From Clostridia bacterium (lineage in GTDB: Bacteria > Bacillota_A > Clostridia > Oscillospirales > SIG627), in NCBI GenBank assembly GCA_017508505.1, contig JAFVYT010000138.1, positions 1 to 6,656 of the forward strand: a DNA stretch of 6,656 nt. Direction: 5' to 3'. Position 1 is the first letter of the stretch, and each line of letters starts with the position of its first letter. Of this stretch, positions 5,891 to 6,656 are shown piece after piece. A program made the translations under genes and the position numbers. Under the pieces are notes generated by a model. The model was not told the origin of the DNA. It did not search any database and saw nothing but the letters and a program-made list of their open reading frames with translations.

Positions 5891-6124
5891 ATGGTGAAAC
5901 GGAGGATCGACTCGCTGAGGAGGATCGGGCTTCCGAAGGATGCTTTGAGGGAAATGGGCTGGAGCGAGGGGGACGAGATTTTGATTGTCCCGCACCCTCG
6001 GGAGGGAGTGCTATGCCTGACCCGAGAGAGAAGCACTTGCCTTTGCTGTGGGGGAGTCGAGGAGCTTGTTCCCGTAAGGGAGGGCCTTTCTCTATGTCGG
6101 TTTTGTTTGTCACGCTTACGTTAG
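5891..6124 (+). CDS. AbrB-like regulator with zinc ribbon
   Basis: This is a 77-residue protein. The ATG at 5891 follows the ribosome site GAGAGGTGG (5878-5886). Residues of about 3-45 fit a SpoVT/AbrB (swapped-hairpin) DNA-binding domain: RRIDSLRRIGLPKDALREMG (4-23), then GDEILIV (27-33) and GVLCLTR (39-45). The usual D-x-x-G-R-x-x-x-P pattern is degenerate, reading DSLRRIGLP. Residues 50-72 carry Cys50-x2-Cys53 and Cys69-x2-Cys72, a probable zinc ribbon, ending in SRLR. Clostridial AbrB-type regulators with such a tail are familiar, but this one is shorter than most. Family members act as dimeric or tetrameric DNA-binding regulators. No toxin-like gene is adjacent, so a MazE-type antitoxin role is not supported. 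The stop codon touches the terminator at 6124. Confidence 0.82.
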   Translation: MVKRRIDSLRRIGLPKDALREMGWSEGDEILIVPHPREGVLCLTRERSTCLCCGGVEELVPVREGLSLCRFCLSRLR

Positions 6125-6160
6125 CCTCATGCGCCGTTTGGCGCAGGAGGCTTTTTCTTT
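6124..6160 (+). terminator. Terminator of the AbrB-like gene
   Basis: A 12-position stem with one mismatch (6124-6135 with 6140-6151, loop GTTT) is followed by TTTTTCTTT. It begins at the last base of the TAG stop codon, so gene end and terminator overlap. Confidence 0.9.
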
Positions 6161-6266
6161 GCGTGCGTTTCGCAGGGCGTTGCCCCGACGGGGGATTCGC
6201 AGGGCTTTGCCCTGCAACCCACCAAAACCTTTTTCGAGAAAAAGGTTTTGGATTCCAAAAAGCTTT
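6161..6266 (-). repeat. Compound-hairpin repeat, copy C (inverted)
   Basis: Read on the minus strand this is the same element as copy A. It holds AAAGCTTTTTGGAAT, then a 13-bp stem (6222-6234 with 6239-6251 on the plus strand), then TGGG. Next is a hairpin GCAGGGC/GCCCTGC (6199-6205 with 6209-6215) and a GGGC/GCCC stem (6175-6178 with 6182-6185). Positions 6218-6266 are identical, inverted, to 64-112. Its G-rich half faces the AbrB-like gene, mirroring copy B on the other side of the regulator pair. Confidence 0.88.
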
Positions 6267-6318
6267 CAGGTTTATCCTTTCTGTATAGAAGCAGAAAAAA
6301 GAAAAAATGAACTTTGAA

Positions 6319-6350
6319 GTTTTTTGATCCAAGCTTTTTTTCAAAAAAGT
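6319..6350 (+). repeat. Degenerate hairpin copy, paired with 6431-6462
   Basis: This 32-base stretch matches 6431-6462 with one difference (G6333 against A6445). The match ends after CAAAAAAGT: the G-rich module does not follow, and the stem is imperfect. It looks like a decayed or partial copy of the repeat. Positions 6267-6430 otherwise show only A/T-rich, purine-rich sequence and no gene. Confidence 0.75.
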
Positions 6351-6430
6351 GCAAGCACCTCTTGAAGAGAACAATTCAAGAAAGTCGTGCCTTCTCCCTT
6401 GAAGAAGGAAAAGAAGAAATAAACCATAAA

Positions 6431-6517
6431 GTTTTTTGATCCAAACTTTTTTTCAAAAAAGTTTGGTGGGGTATGGGGTGAAACCCCACATCCCCCGCGA
6501 CGGGGGGATTTCTTTTT
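6431..6517 (+). repeat. Compound-hairpin repeat, copy D
   Basis: A stem of about 12 bp (6441-6452 with 6455-6466) is followed by TGGGGTATGGGG, the hairpin TGGGGT/ACCCCA (6474-6479 with 6483-6488), and TCCCCCG pairing with CGGGGGGA (6491-6497 with 6501-6508). This last stem runs into TTTCTTTTTTT (6509-6519) and could act as a rho-independent terminator on the plus strand. Positions 6462-6488 are identical to 104-130 of copy A. Confidence 0.82.
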
Positions 6518-6523
6518 TTATTG

Positions 6524-6618
6524 GTAAGAAGGTGCGCTGGATTCTTACAAGGTGCGTGCAGTTACGCACGCGGGCTCCCTTCGTCACCGTGCGGTGACAC
6601 CTCCCTCCCGGAGGGAGG
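6524..6618. repeat. Chain of four hairpins, distinct repeat type
   Basis: Four consecutive inverted repeats occur: GTAAGAA/TTCTTAC (6524-6530 with 6542-6548), GTGCGT/ACGCAC (6552-6557 with 6564-6569), GTCACCG/CGGTGAC (6583-6589 with 6592-6598) and CCTCCCTCC/GGAGGGAGG (6600-6608 with 6610-6618). The last two resemble, from memory, palindromic intergenic repeats frequent in gut Clostridia genomes, with a GTCAC...GTGAC arm next to a CCTCCC...GGGAGG arm. The element is unlike copies A-D in sequence. No gene is seen from 6519 to 6656. Confidence 0.7.
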
Positions 6619-6656
6619 CTCCGCTCCCCCGTTGGACTGATTGATTGGGGATAGAG

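Noticed and set aside
5891..6124. MazE-type antitoxin of a toxin-antitoxin pair
   Set aside because: No toxin-like frame is adjacent, and the zinc ribbon fits a transcription regulator better.
64..6266. Composite transposon ends around the whole window
   Set aside because: The 49-bp inverted match is one of several copies of a dispersed element, and no transposase is present.
6127..6354. Small frames on both strands through repeat copy C
   Set aside because: They translate the hairpin repeat; the same peptide-like strings recur in copy A, and no translation signals are present.
64..6517. CRISPR array
   Set aside because: The repeats are widely spaced, in both orientations and variable in sequence, with no regular spacers and no cas genes.

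Overview
The window looks like chromosomal DNA from an uncultured gut-type Clostridia (Bacillota; Oscillospiraceae/Christensenellales-like). The signs are strong AAGGAGG-type ribosome sites, sigma-A promoters close to consensus, hairpin plus T-run terminators, a lipobox lipoprotein, a DUF6273-like membrane protein, and an AbrB-family regulator with a C-terminal zinc ribbon. This assignment is inference; no rRNA, tRNA or phylogenetic marker is present.

Layout from left to right. Positions 1-218 hold no gene, only pieces of a dispersed hairpin repeat (copy A). Positions 219-1424 (+) encode a surface lipoprotein with an SGNH/GDSL esterase domain of CE2-like architecture. Positions 1483-2598 (-) encode a cytoplasmic sialidase-like (BNR/Asp-box) beta-propeller. 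These two genes converge on one bidirectional terminator (1436-1475). The sialidase-like gene is divergent from a 461-residue exported or membrane-anchored protein of unknown function (2737-4122, +), and the two promoters have mirror-image -35 boxes. A strong promoter then drives a membrane-anchored DUF6273-like protein (4271-5311, +), which ends at a clear terminator.

From 5312 onward the window is mostly repeats. Copy B (5366-5600) and inverted copy C (6161-6266) flank a small divergent regulator pair. The pair is an XRE/Cro-type HTH protein (5606-5806, -) and an AbrB-like protein with a CxxC/CxxC ribbon (5891-6124, +). They share an 84-base spacer with a perfect TTGACA-17-TATAAT promoter and palindromic operator candidates. 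The last 530 bases hold copy C, a degenerate copy, copy D and a chain of four unrelated hairpins, with no credible gene.

The esterase and the sialidase-like protein suggest carbohydrate or glycan processing. The two middle membrane proteins are of unknown role. The most unusual content is the dispersed compound-hairpin element: its copies differ in sequence but keep base pairing through paired changes, and two copies bracket the regulator pair in opposite orientation.
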